Assembly: GCA_025360005.1 (NCBI GenBank)
Contig: JANYDA010000063.1
Location: 1-64,000, forward strand
Direction: 5' to 3'
DNA from: Fibrobacteria bacterium
GTDB taxonomy: Bacteria > Fibrobacterota > Fibrobacteria > UBA11236
DNA length: 64,000 bases
Numbering within the stretch: position 1 is the first letter of the stretch; each line of letters begins with the position of its first letter. This document shows positions 39,875 to 48,909 of the stretch, in pieces. Under the pieces are notes generated by a model. It saw only the letters and a program-made list of their open reading frames with translations, ran no database searches and was not told the origin of the DNA. The position numbers were made by a program, and so were the translations under genes.

Positions 39875-42349
39875 TCAACCGCCCAGGACTTGCATGCGCC
39901 TGACAAGCGATTTTCCGCCGGAAGCCAGCTGCACCAGATACACTCCCGGTTGCAGGGCCGCGTCCAGGCCCAGGCGCTGGGGGCCCTTGGCGGCATGGAC
40001 AACAGTCAGGTCGTAGCGCTTGCTTCCGCCGGCGGAGTAGATCCTCACACTGTAGCCGCCCGCCTGCGGCAGGTAGAATGATAGGGAGCCCGGGGCAAGC
40101 GAGTACAATCCCATGGGCTTCTCCGCGGCGATGTTGGCCGCAACCCCGCTTACGATTTGGCAGACATGGCTCGCCGATCCGCCCAGCTTGGTGAACTCCG
40201 CCGTCACCGCCGCATCCTGCGCATGCCAGTTGGCCAGATCGTTGACCCGTTGCATCTTCATCCCGGTGTACATGGCGTCCATGAGGGCGGCGTAATTCTT
40301 CCAATCGCAATCGGCTTTTCCCATGGCGTCGCGCGCGGTGACGGTTTGGCCCGCGGCCTTGTATGCCGCTCCCCGCAGTTTCTCGGCGTAGTAGAGTCCC
40401 AACCAGGCCAGGGCCTTGATATTGTCGAGGTCGATGCGCAATTCGCTGCCGGACGCCGCTCCCGACCCGCTAATCAGATCCAGCGCGCCCTGCGAGGCGG
40501 TCTGGATCTCATCCGCCACCTTATATCCGGTGCGCCCGTTGGCGCCGCATTTGCCCGCGGCCGTGTTGGCGATGGAGCACATGGTCGATCCGTTGGTGGG
40601 CTGGACGCCGGCCATCTCATCGATGGTTTTGAAGCCGCTGCTGGAGTGGCAGGCCTCCGGCCACCAATGGTAATCCAGGTTCCAGGTGCCTTGCACAATC
40701 TCCGTGAACAAGGGCACGCCCTGCGAGGCTTTGCCCCAGGCGGAAAAGAGGGTAGCGGCGGAGATACCCGGATATTTCCCGGCCATCTTGTTTATGAATA
40801 CCGCATCCGGGGTGTTGGGGTTGTAGCTGAGCCGGCCCCAGAGCATTTGCGTGTACCAGGTCCGCCGGATCTCCAGATCGCCCTTGAAGAGCGCGTCCTT
40901 GCTGGCGAATACGCGCGTATTGACCCAGCCATCGGACCCATAGAAGAAACCCTGGATATATTTGTCCTTGTCCGGGAAGCCGAGCAAGTAAGCCTTCGCG
41001 AAAGCGGGATCGCCCCAATGCAGCATGAAGAAATCCTCGTTGCGGACCTCCAACCAGGTCTTCAATCCCGCCTTGGTCAAATCGGCGGGGATGTTCCCGT
41101 CCACGGTGGTTATCCAGGTAGGATCCGGGGCGGCATACATATGGGCCTTGGAATACTTATAGGACATGTCGAGGCGGACGTTGGGAAGGTTGAAGAGCGG
41201 TTGGAAATTGGAAACCACCGCCGGCCCGCCGGTCTGGTGATAGCGGTGCACGAAGGTGACTTTCCGCTCGGGATGGGCTTTGGCATAGTCGTACATGCCC
41301 TGGCCGATGGTGGACCACATCCATTTCTCCTCGCCGTCCGACGAGAGGTTTCCCATGTTCTCGCCGGAGGTGACGCCGAACCCGGTGAGGTCCGGATAGG
41401 TTTCCAGCAACTGGGTCATGCACTTGCGCATGTAGGTGACGGTGGCGGCGTTGGTGGGGCTGTTGTCGATTCCGTATTTGCCGGTGGCCCCGTCGGTGTA
41501 GATGCTCCAATCGATGATGTAGATCTCGAAACCCCGGTCGCGTCCGTAAGCCATGACCTTTTTCCAGAAAACGATTTTCTCATCGATGCTCATGGTCTTG
41601 GTGAACCCGTTGAAGCCTTTCACGTCCTGGAGCGCCACGTTGGGGTACTCCGGCATGTTCAGGAGCGCGGGGAAAGGATGCAGATTCCACAGGGAAAGCA
41701 CGTTGTAGCGATGGCGCGCCATTTCATCGAACCAGGCCGACCAGAAGGTGAAGTCCCAGACGTGGGGAATGGCGTCCTGCATCACCGTTCCCGGAAAGGT
41801 ATTGGCGGCGGTGCCGGCCCCGTAGTAGGTGGGGCAGCGCGCATCGAGCGGGATGTTGAATTTGATCCCGCGCCTCTTGATGTAAGGGGATTCCTGGGTA
41901 TTGTAGCTTCCGGACAAACCGTCCGTGCGGATGTTCTCCGCCAATTGCAGGCCGCCGTACATGGCGCCGTTGGCGTCCCCGCCCAGCGCCCAGAACCCGG
42001 CCTGCGTTTGCGTCGTGGTGCGCAGGGCGTAGGCCTGTTCCCCCAGGCCCGTCACCGCGTTTCCGCCCTGGGCGGCCAGTTGCGTGGCCACCATCGCGTC
42101 GGCCGCGGTGGCGATCACGATTTTCTTGTTGCCGTAAGCCGCGCCCAGTTGCGCCAGGCCGAACGATTCCACGCCTATGCTCCGGGCTTGCAGAGCGGCC
42201 TTTACATCCCCGGCCGCGAAAGCGACTTGCGCCACCGTGCTATCGTAAAACAGGCCCACGGTTTCCCCGTAGGAAACGGATGCCATTGCCAAAGGTCCTA
42301 CCGCCAAGGCCCACGCCAATGCGAAACCGGGAATACCGCCATGCCTCAT
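39875..42349 (-). CDS. Secreted GH67/GH20-like glycosidase with C-terminal sorting-type domain
   Basis: I start at the ATG at 42349, preceded by GGGGGCG; ATGs at 42361 and further up are alternatives. A signal peptide (residues 1-25, ending ASVSYGE) precedes an N-terminal GH20b/GH67N-like domain (KKIVIATAADAMVATQ, GFWALGGDANGAMYGGLQLA). A TIM-barrel-like middle follows (FDEMARHRYNVLSLWNLHPF, YGRDRGFEIYIIDWSIY, LTGFGVTSGENMG, VTFVHRYHQTGG). A helical region and a C-terminal tail of 75 residues (YSVRIYSAGGSKRYDL, LQPGVYLVQLASGG) resemble a T9SS-type sorting domain. It may be an alpha-glucuronidase relative; acid residues in SGENMG and EVRNED are candidates. Substrate unproven. Confidence 0.7.
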   Translation of the reverse strand: MRHGGIPGFALAWALAVGPLAMASVSYGETVGLFYDSTVAQVAFAAGDVKAALQARSIGVESFGLAQLGAAYGNKKIVIATAADAMVATQLAAQGGNAVTGLGEQAYALRTTTQTQAGFWALGGDANGAMYGGLQLAENIRTDGLSGSYNTQESPYIKRRGIKFNIPLDARCPTYYGAGTAANTFPGTVMQDAIPHVWDFTFWSAWFDEMARHRYNVLSLWNLHPFPALLNMPEYPNVALQDVKGFNGFTKTMSIDEKIVFWKKVMAYGRDRGFEIYIIDWSIYTDGATGKYGIDNSPTNAATVTYMRKCMTQLLETYPDLTGFGVTSGENMGNLSSDGEEKWMWSTIGQGMYDYAKAHPERKVTFVHRYHQTGGPAVVSNFQPLFNLPNVRLDMSYKYSKAHMYAAPDPTWITTVDGNIPADLTKAGLKTWLEVRNEDFFMLHWGDPAFAKAYLLGFPDKDKYIQGFFYGSDGWVNTRVFASKDALFKGDLEIRRTWYTQMLWGRLSYNPNTPDAVFINKMAGKYPGISAATLFSAWGKASQGVPLFTEIVQGTWNLDYHWWPEACHSSSGFKTIDEMAGVQPTNGSTMCSIANTAAGKCGANGRTGYKVADEIQTASQGALDLISGSGAASGSELRIDLDNIKALAWLGLYYAEKLRGAAYKAAGQTVTARDAMGKADCDWKNYAALMDAMYTGMKMQRVNDLANWHAQDAAVTAEFTKLGGSASHVCQIVSGVAANIAAEKPMGLYSLAPGSLSFYLPQAGGYSVRIYSAGGSKRYDLTVVHAAKGPQRLGLDAALQPGVYLVQLASGGKSLVRRMQVLGG

Positions 42350-42727
42350 CGTCGCCCCCATAGTGATACTTGTGACGCTATTCTTCTGAATCCGTGGCCG
42401 GAATCCGGTTTGCCGCCGAGAATGGAGTGTCGTCCGCACAATCTATCCCCAAAAAAGTGGGGCCACCGCGGCTATGTCTAAAGGGCTTTTGGAGCGGGGA
42501 GAATCCGTACTCTGTAGAGTACGGGGCTTGGGTGAATTCTCTTAGGCCCTCGTCGTCGCAGCGGGTTTGCTGCATCCAACCCGCCAGATTCTCATAGTCC
42601 TCAAGCCCTGCGAGGCGCAGGAAATAGGAAATACGAAGTAACCGCAAGTAACGATCCCCGAAGCCGGTTTCTGGGAATTTTCCCGCCTTCTACCCTAGTT
42701 TTACCCTTGTCTACAGGGGGGTGGGGT
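42350..42727. other. Divergent intergenic region with two palindromes
   Basis: No gene is supported. The region contains CCGTACTC-TGTA-GAGTACGG (42505-42524) and a stem GCGGGTT-N10-AACCCGC (42561-42584). A minus-strand frame across it has no recognisable product. It separates a secreted glycosidase (left) from the sugar-oxidation genes (right), so it should carry both promoters. Confidence 0.5.
42505..42524. promoter_or_regulatory. Perfect palindrome, candidate operator or hairpin
   Basis: Eight-base arms CCGTACTC / GAGTACGG flank the tetraloop TGTA. It lies between divergent genes for carbohydrate degradation and sugar oxidation, fitting a shared operator. No T-run follows, so it is not a clear terminator. 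Confidence 0.45.
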
Positions 42728-44578
42728 ATGAACGCAAGGGAAGCGAGTAATCTGCTACGGGCGGGCCGCCGGATAAACGGCAGAAGGGTCGGCAAGCGGA
42801 TGCAGTGGCCGGCGTTGGGAACGGCCGTTTTCCTGGCGATGATGGGACCGGGTTCCGCGCTGGCGCAGGGCAGGTTCAGCATCGGCAATTGCCCGGACGT
42901 GATGGAAAGCCAGTTCAAATACGTGCCCCTGGTTGGTAAGGCCACCAGCGCGCAGACCAAGGCGCTGGCCATCGATCCCTCCCTCTCCGAACCCATTCAC
43001 ATGGCTTTCGATGCGCAACCGGGCGGCAAGGTGGACGTCTATTTCACGCAACGCAACGGCACCGTCAAGAAATTCGCCGGCGCTACCAATACGTTGTCCG
43101 TCCTCGGCCAGATCAACGTGACCAACAGCGGCGAGATGGGCATGACCGGCATCGCCCTGGATCCCGGCTTCAAGACCAACAATTACTTGTGGCTGTTCTA
43201 CGCGCTCGCCGGCCAATTGCATCTTTCCCGTTTCACCCTTACCGCCGGGCAGATCACCTCCGCCACGGAGAAGCCCATCCTCACCTACCGCAAGGTGAGC
43301 AATTCCCATATGGGCGGCGCCTTGGCCTTCGACTCCAACGGGGACCTATGGATTTCCACCGGCAACGACGCTTCCGATTATCCGCATGCCTACGATGAGA
43401 ACAGCGAAAACGGCAGCAGCGAAGCTTCCTCCGCCAACATGAACGATTTGCGCGGAGGCATCCTGCGCATCCATCCGGACAATTCCGTCAAAGGCTATTC
43501 CATCCCGGCCGGCAATTTCGGCGAATACTGGTCCAAGTATTTCAATGGCAAGGGCGATACCGCTTTGGGCAGGGAGTATGCGGATCCCACCCGGGTCAAG
43601 CCCGAGCTGTTCGTCAAAGGCACGCGCAACGCCTACAATATCGCGGTGGATACCGCCAAGCATTGGGTGGCCTTCGGCAGCATCGGCATCAACGTGACCA
43701 CATCGATTTCGGAAGCGCATTTCCTGCTCACGCGTCCCGCCTTCATCGGCTATCCGTATTTCGCGGGAGGCTTCGGCACGGAACCGGGCACGGGCTATTA
43801 CGAGTTGTGGTCCGGGGCGGGGGCCTCCACCTTCAGCGCCGCCCATCCCGGATTGACGGAGAGCAACACCGCTCCCGTGAACAATTCCAAGTGGAACACG
43901 GGTCCCAAGCGATTGCCGCCCGTGACTCCCGGTATGCACTCCTACCTGCGCGGCACCACCGGCGGGGCGGCCGTGACCGGATCCTTTTACCATTATGATC
44001 CCGCTTCGCCTTCCCCCATCAAGTTCCCGCCCCATTTCGACGGCGTCTGGTCCATCACCGATTGGGTCCAGAACGACAACATCGCCAAGCCCTCCGGGGG
44101 AGGCTTCAAAGGCGTGAAGATCTTCAAGGTCAAGCCCACGGGCGACGGCTTGCTGGACTCGCTGAAATGGTTCAGGAACTTCGGCATCACCGGTCCCCTG
44201 GACATGCAGTTCGCGCCCGATGGGGCCATCTACGTGCTCAACTACGGCCCCGCCTATTTCGGTACCACGGCGGAAACCAAGCTGGCCCGCATCGAATACA
44301 CGGGTGCCTGCCATCCCACCGGCGCCGATTATGTGCGGCAGCCTTCCCAGCGCGAGCCCTCGCGGGCCAATGGCTCGCGCCTGACGGTGAACCGCGAAGG
44401 CGCGTACACCCTTACCATCCGGGATATGCGCGGGCGCGTATTGGCCAGCCGGACTGGCTCGGGTCCCCGGACCTATTCCATGCGGGAATTGCTGCCCGCT
44501 TACGCGCGGAGCGGCCTGCTGATGGTCGCCCTTTCCGGCGAACAAGGCACCGAACGGTTCCGGATCCTGGCCGAATAG
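42728..44578 (+). CDS. Secreted PQQ-type sugar dehydrogenase with C-terminal sorting-type domain
   Basis: I start at the ATG at 42728 after a G-rich ribosome-binding region; the frame can extend to a GTG at 42707. The n-region is long and basic, then MQWPALGTAVFLAMMGPGSALAQ ends the signal peptide. The propeller is of the glucose/sorbosone dehydrogenase type: FDAQPGGKVDVYFTQRNGTV, TGIALDPGFKTNNYLWLFYA, HMGGALAFDSNGDLWISTGN, RGGILRIHPD, FVKGTRNAYNIAVD, GAIYVLNYG. The last 60 residues (EGAYTLTIRDMRGRVLASRT) form a T9SS-like tail. A di-haem cytochrome gene follows 30 bp downstream, a plausible electron acceptor. Confidence 0.85.
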   Translation: MNAREASNLLRAGRRINGRRVGKRMQWPALGTAVFLAMMGPGSALAQGRFSIGNCPDVMESQFKYVPLVGKATSAQTKALAIDPSLSEPIHMAFDAQPGGKVDVYFTQRNGTVKKFAGATNTLSVLGQINVTNSGEMGMTGIALDPGFKTNNYLWLFYALAGQLHLSRFTLTAGQITSATEKPILTYRKVSNSHMGGALAFDSNGDLWISTGNDASDYPHAYDENSENGSSEASSANMNDLRGGILRIHPDNSVKGYSIPAGNFGEYWSKYFNGKGDTALGREYADPTRVKPELFVKGTRNAYNIAVDTAKHWVAFGSIGINVTTSISEAHFLLTRPAFIGYPYFAGGFGTEPGTGYYELWSGAGASTFSAAHPGLTESNTAPVNNSKWNTGPKRLPPVTPGMHSYLRGTTGGAAVTGSFYHYDPASPSPIKFPPHFDGVWSITDWVQNDNIAKPSGGGFKGVKIFKVKPTGDGLLDSLKWFRNFGITGPLDMQFAPDGAIYVLNYGPAYFGTTAETKLARIEYTGACHPTGADYVRQPSQREPSRANGSRLTVNREGAYTLTIRDMRGRVLASRTGSGPRTYSMRELLPAYARSGLLMVALSGEQGTERFRILAE

Positions 44579-44608
44579 GGTTCAGGATTCAGGGTTCGGG
44601 ATTCCGGC

Positions 44609-46099
44609 ATGGGTAACAGGGCGGTTACTGCAATGCGCGCGCGCCCGCCTATCCTTGCGCTGCTCGGGCTATCCCTCTTCGGCCCGCTTGCGGCCCATGC
44701 GCGCCTGGTAGAAGCCGTCACCGGGTATCGCATGGACGATAGCGCCGCGCACCCGCCCCTGTTGCTTTCGGAAACCGGTTTGTACCTCCGCCCGGCCGCT
44801 ATCGGCAGCGCGGTCCGGGCGCCGTCGCCTGCGGTCGACCCGGCTTCGCTTTCCGATTCCATCTACCCATTCTCCGTCAACGTCCCGTTCTGGAGCGACG
44901 GCGCCGCCAAAGAGCGTTTTATCTGCGTGCCTTTCGGCCGGAAAATCACGCCCAGCGATTCCGCGCCGTACGTCTTTCCGGAAAGCACCGTCTTCATCAA
45001 AACCTTCGCATTGGACACCATCGCGGGCGATTCCTCCAGCCGCATCCGCATCGAAACCCGCTTCCTGGTTTTCCGCACCCATTACGGCTACCCCTATTTT
45101 TCCGGCCTCAGCTATCGCTGGCGCCGGGATCAAAGCGACGCCGATCTGGTGCCGCCCAAAACGGGCGAGGACGCGCTGATCCCGGTGCGCGCGGGCGGGC
45201 AAGCCAAGGGCCTGCGTTGGCGCTTCCCCAGCCAGATCGAATGCAACCGCTGCCATGTCCCGGAATACCGCGGCGCGCTGGGATTCCTCACCCCGCAATT
45301 GAACCGGCCGTCCCCGGGAAACCCCGCCATCAATCAGCTTCAGGACCTGTTCGAGAAAGGCTTGCTGGCCTCCAATCCCATCCAGGGGAAACCCTCGGCC
45401 TTCCGCTGGCATGGCTGGGATGATTCCTCCGCCGGTCTGGAGGCGCGCGCCCGATCCTATCTGGCGGCCAACTGTTCGCAATGCCATGGCAATAGCTACA
45501 AGAACCACTCCGTGATCAATTTCGATTACTTCGATTCCTCCCAAGCCATCGCTTATAGCCCGGAGAACTACGAAGGCTATGTAGGGCGGCCCAAGCCGGG
45601 CGATTCCATCACGCCGCAATTCGTCTATCCGGGCCGGCCGGACAGCTCCTATCTGCTGCTGCGGATGCTCTCGCGCGGGACTCCGGAGGCATTGAGCCCT
45701 GAACAGATGCCGCCTTTGGCCAGCTACCGGGCGGATTCGGCGGGCGTGCGGGGATTGCGCGATTGGATTTGCGGGATGCCGGGCGCCACCGCGGATACGG
45801 TATCTTGCACGTTACCTTTTGCGGATGCCGCCGATGGCTATGCGGATGCGGCCGTTCCGGGGGCGCATTCCGGGCTTGCCCGCTTGGGCGGATTCAAGGC
45901 CGTGCTGCGCGGCAGGGAATTGCGGGTGCTCTCGCGGGAGCCAGGCGGGCCGGATCCGCGCCTTTATGATGCCGGGGGCCGCCGGGTGCGATTATGGCGC
46001 GTCGGGCCGGGACGATACATAGTGGCCGGGCGTCCGCGCCGGGGGATACTCTACCTGCAGGCGCAGGGACGGGTGATCCGGTTGGAGTATCCGGAATAA
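44609..46099 (+). CDS. Di-haem c-type cytochrome (SO2930/TIGR03806-like) with sorting-type tail
   Basis: The 496-aa protein (ATG 44609; 44633 also possible) has a signal peptide ending PLAAHARL. Two haem-c motifs are present, C212-N-R-C-H and C289-S-Q-C-H. The body has the TIGR03806/SO_2930 pattern: YPFSVNVPFWSDGAAKERFI, PESTVFIKTFAL, RIETRFLVF, YRWRRDQSDADLV, SQIECNRCHVPE, then EQMPPLAS. The C-terminus (LYDAGGRRVRLWRVGPGRYI) resembles the tails of its neighbours. It probably takes electrons from the upstream sugar dehydrogenase. The 30-bp spacer holds an imperfect GGTTCAGGATT repeat, and no clear ribosome-binding site is seen. Confidence 0.85.
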   Translation: MGNRAVTAMRARPPILALLGLSLFGPLAAHARLVEAVTGYRMDDSAAHPPLLLSETGLYLRPAAIGSAVRAPSPAVDPASLSDSIYPFSVNVPFWSDGAAKERFICVPFGRKITPSDSAPYVFPESTVFIKTFALDTIAGDSSSRIRIETRFLVFRTHYGYPYFSGLSYRWRRDQSDADLVPPKTGEDALIPVRAGGQAKGLRWRFPSQIECNRCHVPEYRGALGFLTPQLNRPSPGNPAINQLQDLFEKGLLASNPIQGKPSAFRWHGWDDSSAGLEARARSYLAANCSQCHGNSYKNHSVINFDYFDSSQAIAYSPENYEGYVGRPKPGDSITPQFVYPGRPDSSYLLLRMLSRGTPEALSPEQMPPLASYRADSAGVRGLRDWICGMPGATADTVSCTLPFADAADGYADAAVPGAHSGLARLGGFKAVLRGRELRVLSREPGGPDPRLYDAGGRRVRLWRVGPGRYIVAGRPRRGILYLQAQGRVIRLEYPE

Positions 46100-46110
46100 C
46101 TGGGGAAATA

Positions 46111-47076
46111 ATGAGAAATTCCATATGTATGGCATCACGGGTAGCGGATGCCGTTACCGGAAGGTTATGCGCGCGAGTCTTATCCGTTGGGTCAGGCGTC
46201 GCCGGCCGGATTTTCCTGTCCTTTGCAACGGCTTTCGCCGTTTTCCCATCCACAGCCCAATCCGAACCCGCTCCTGTAGCTCCTGTAGAGGCTCCCGTTC
46301 CGGCCTTCTATTACAATACCCTGGGGCAACCCTGGCAATCCGTAACGCCCGGTTCGATCGATTGGGAAAATACCGGGGGCTATGCCAATGTCCATACCTA
46401 TCCCGCATCCGCCCGATCCTCTTCCGTTATGGCTTTGACCTCGCTGGTAACGGGTCTGACCTCTTGGGCGGAAATAGCCGGAGTAGCCGGGGGGAACTTG
46501 ACCGGCTCGGATGGAGTCCAGGAGATCAACTTCTTCGGTTCCACCATCCATTTCGCCTGGGACATGGGAGAAGATAATGGATTCGCTTTGTACGCGGCCC
46601 CCGCATGGACCGTCGATCATAACGGCATCGCCTCTTCCTCCCTCTCGATTACCGGTTCCATGGGCCACGAACCCTCCGAAGGCTGGAGCCGGGATATCAA
46701 TGCGGCCGTCAATTACATAGACCAAAGTTCCTTCTCCGCGGTGACTTCGCCGGAGGTGAACAACTTGTGGACGGGCACGATGCTCGCTTCCCTGGGACGC
46801 GCCTGGGGGCAACACTCAAGCTATTCCGTAGAAGGTTTCGCATCCTATTCATCCGGAGACCTCCCCCCAGGTGCCGGATTCCCGGCTACGGGCAGTGCCT
46901 GGCGGCTGGGAGGAGGCGCGGGCTATCAGAGAAACTTCGGAAAAGATCCGATCGGATTGGCCTGGGCCGTCTATGGCGGGTCCCAATGCGAATGGGCGGA
47001 CGTCGGCACAGGGCAAAAACCGTTCTCGCCGTCCTTTGTCGTGAATTTCAGCGTCGGTATGATCCGCCGCAGATAG
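46111..47076 (+). CDS. Probable outer-membrane or secreted beta-rich protein
   Basis: The 321-aa product starts at an ATG 12 bp after the cytochrome stop, preceded by GGGGA; it has a long leader ending FPSTAQSEP. The mature part has alternating hydrophobic strands and many Gly/Ser turns (TIHFAWDMGEDNGFALYAAP, SSYSVEGFASYSSGDL, AWRLGGGAGYQRNFG). It ends in FVVNFSVGMIRRR, like a beta-barrel terminal strand plus an Arg tail. It probably belongs to the rightward sugar-oxidation operon as an envelope component. No family recognised. Confidence 0.6.
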   Translation: MRNSICMASRVADAVTGRLCARVLSVGSGVAGRIFLSFATAFAVFPSTAQSEPAPVAPVEAPVPAFYYNTLGQPWQSVTPGSIDWENTGGYANVHTYPASARSSSVMALTSLVTGLTSWAEIAGVAGGNLTGSDGVQEINFFGSTIHFAWDMGEDNGFALYAAPAWTVDHNGIASSSLSITGSMGHEPSEGWSRDINAAVNYIDQSSFSAVTSPEVNNLWTGTMLASLGRAWGQHSSYSVEGFASYSSGDLPPGAGFPATGSAWRLGGGAGYQRNFGKDPIGLAWAVYGGSQCEWADVGTGQKPFSPSFVVNFSVGMIRRR

Positions 47077-47079
47077 GCT

Positions 47080-48096
47080 TCAGGGCCGAGTCCCTCGGCC
47101 TCGGAAATACTTCTTGGGCGCCCCCGTTCCCTTCCGCAACCGTTTCCGCTCCCCCGCCGGCAAGGCCGCCCGCTCCACGCATGCCTCCGAGCAACACCCG
47201 TTCAACCGCGCCACGCAGGCTTGGCATTCGATCAGCAGGATATGGCAGGCTTCATTCCGGCAATTGCGATGCGTGTCGCAGGGTTCCCCGCAGAGATGGC
47301 ATTGGGAGACGATATGCGGCGAGATCCGTTCCGCCATGCGGTTGTCGAAGACGAAATTCTTGCCCAGGAACTTGTTCTCCAGTCCTTCCGCTTTCACCTG
47401 CCGCAAATACTCGATGATGCCGCCCTCCAATTGGGCCACGGACCGGAAGCCTTGGTGCCGGAACCAGGCGCTGGCCTTTTCACAGCGGATGCCGCCGGTG
47501 CAATACATCACCAGGTTCCCATCCTCCTTATGTCCCTTGAGCTCTCCGGCGATGATGTCCAGCGACTCGCGGAAGGTGTCCACGTCCGGCGTGAAGGCGC
47601 CCTGGAAATGGCCGATCTCGCTTTCGAAATGGTTGCGCATATCCACCAGCAAGGTTTTCGGATCCGCGATCAGATCGTTGAACTCGCGCGCCCGCAAATG
47701 CCGGCCCGCCTTGCCGGCGTCGAAGGATGGATCCTCGATGCCGTCCGCCACGATGCGATCGCGAACCTTGAGGGTCAGCTTGAGGAAGGACTTGTTGTCC
47801 TGTTCCACGGCGATGTTGAGGCGGACGCCCAAAAGGAAGGGATAGCCGTCCAGATGGGCTTTGAATTCCGCGAAGCGGAGAGCGGGGACGGAGAGCTGCG
47901 CATTGATGCCCTCCCGAGCCACATAGATACGTCCCAGTACGTCCAGCTTTTCCCAGGCGACGTATAGTTCGTCCCGGAAGGCTTGCGGATTTTCCAGGCG
48001 GTGGTATTTATAGAAAGACAGCGTGAGCCGCTCCTGGCCCGCTTCATCTATCAATCCGGCCCGTTGCGCCGCGCTCAGGGTGTTGTACAGGGTCAT
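47080..48096 (-). CDS. trhO: tRNA uridine 5-hydroxylase TrhO (rhodanese-domain protein)
   Basis: The 338-aa protein matches the TrhO/YceA family, which makes 5-hydroxyuridine at tRNA position 34 in an oxygen-dependent, prephenate-independent way. Residues about 20-115 are the N-terminal acylphosphatase-like domain (SFYKYHRLENP, GRIYVAREGINAQLS). The rhodanese domain (about 130-235) has the catalytic Cys in MYCTGGIRCEKAS. The C-terminus has the usual Cys-rich end (CHLCGEPCDTHRNCRNEAC). Length is slightly above average. It starts 6 bp after the ABC permease gene and is probably co-transcribed with it, although the functions look unrelated. Confidence 0.93.
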   Translation of the reverse strand: MTLYNTLSAAQRAGLIDEAGQERLTLSFYKYHRLENPQAFRDELYVAWEKLDVLGRIYVAREGINAQLSVPALRFAEFKAHLDGYPFLLGVRLNIAVEQDNKSFLKLTLKVRDRIVADGIEDPSFDAGKAGRHLRAREFNDLIADPKTLLVDMRNHFESEIGHFQGAFTPDVDTFRESLDIIAGELKGHKEDGNLVMYCTGGIRCEKASAWFRHQGFRSVAQLEGGIIEYLRQVKAEGLENKFLGKNFVFDNRMAERISPHIVSQCHLCGEPCDTHRNCRNEACHILLIECQACVARLNGCCSEACVERAALPAGERKRLRKGTGAPKKYFRGRGTRP

Positions 48097-48102
48097 GCGG
48101 CC

Positions 48103-48906
48103 TTAAGCCACGCTTTCGGCGCTGTAGCGCGCGATGAGGCCGGTGCGGATGGCATATCGGTAGGTGCGTTTGAACACCCAACAGGAAAGTGCCAGGTAGG
48201 CCGCGGCCAGCGCTCCGCCGACGGCCATCGATCCCGCGGAAACGGTCCCCGAAGCAAGGCTGGCGCGCATGCCCTCGAACACATAGGAAGGGGGTAACGC
48301 GTACGATACGGCGCGCATCCAGGCGGGCAGCACGGAAACGGGGTAGAATACCCCCGCGAAGGGGGAGATGAGGATGGGAATGGGCCAGATGAACCATTCG
48401 GAGGCGGGGCCCAGCCGGAGCACCATGGCGCAGCCCAGGACCCCCAAGGATATGCCGGTGAGGAACAGGATGGCGATGAAGGGGATGGACACCAGGCCGT
48501 AGGAGAAGAAGGACAGGCCGAACAGGGTGGTGGCCAATGCCAGCATGACGGCCAGGCCTACCGAGCTGGTGAGGATGCTGGTGATGACCAAGCCGCCCAC
48601 GTATTCCGAAACGGAGAGCGGCGTGGCGAAGAAGTTCAGGAAGTTGCGCGACCAGACGTCTTCCAGGAAGGCGATGGTCACGCCTTGCATGACGCGGGTA
48701 AGGAAATCCCACAACAGCACCGCCCCCAGCAGCTTGGGCACGAAACCCATGCCGTGGGCGGTCAGGGAATCCAGGTAACGCGAAAGGAACCCCCACAGCA
48801 CCATGTCGATGGCCACCCACAGGAACAGCGGGATGAAGCGGGAGAAGCTTCCGCGCATCAGGTAATATTGGCGCAGCACGATGGCGAAGGTGCGGTCAGG
48901 CGACAT
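48103..48906 (-). CDS. ABC-2 type transporter permease
   Basis: The 267-aa protein has about six hydrophobic helices (FSRFIPLFLWVAIDMVLWGF, LLGAVLLWDFLTRVMQGVT, LAVMLALATTLFGLSFFSY, IPFIAILFLTGISLGVLGCAMV, WPIPILISPFAGVFYPVSVL, SMAVGGALAAAYLALSCWVF) and the ABC-2 layout with a loop before helix 5. It starts 3 bp after the ATPase gene, so the two form one exporter in the inner membrane. The substrate is not evident; such pairs export lipids, polysaccharides or drugs. Confidence 0.88.
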   Translation of the reverse strand: MSPDRTFAIVLRQYYLMRGSFSRFIPLFLWVAIDMVLWGFLSRYLDSLTAHGMGFVPKLLGAVLLWDFLTRVMQGVTIAFLEDVWSRNFLNFFATPLSVSEYVGGLVITSILTSSVGLAVMLALATTLFGLSFFSYGLVSIPFIAILFLTGISLGVLGCAMVLRLGPASEWFIWPIPILISPFAGVFYPVSVLPAWMRAVSYALPPSYVFEGMRASLASGTVSAGSMAVGGALAAAYLALSCWVFKRTYRYAIRTGLIARYSAESVA

Positions 48907-48909
48907 GGT

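Noticed and set aside
40157-42481. A 774-codon plus-strand frame opposite the secreted glycosidase
   Set aside because: It is antisense to a signal-peptide-bearing enzyme and its translation has no hydrophobic core or domain pattern.
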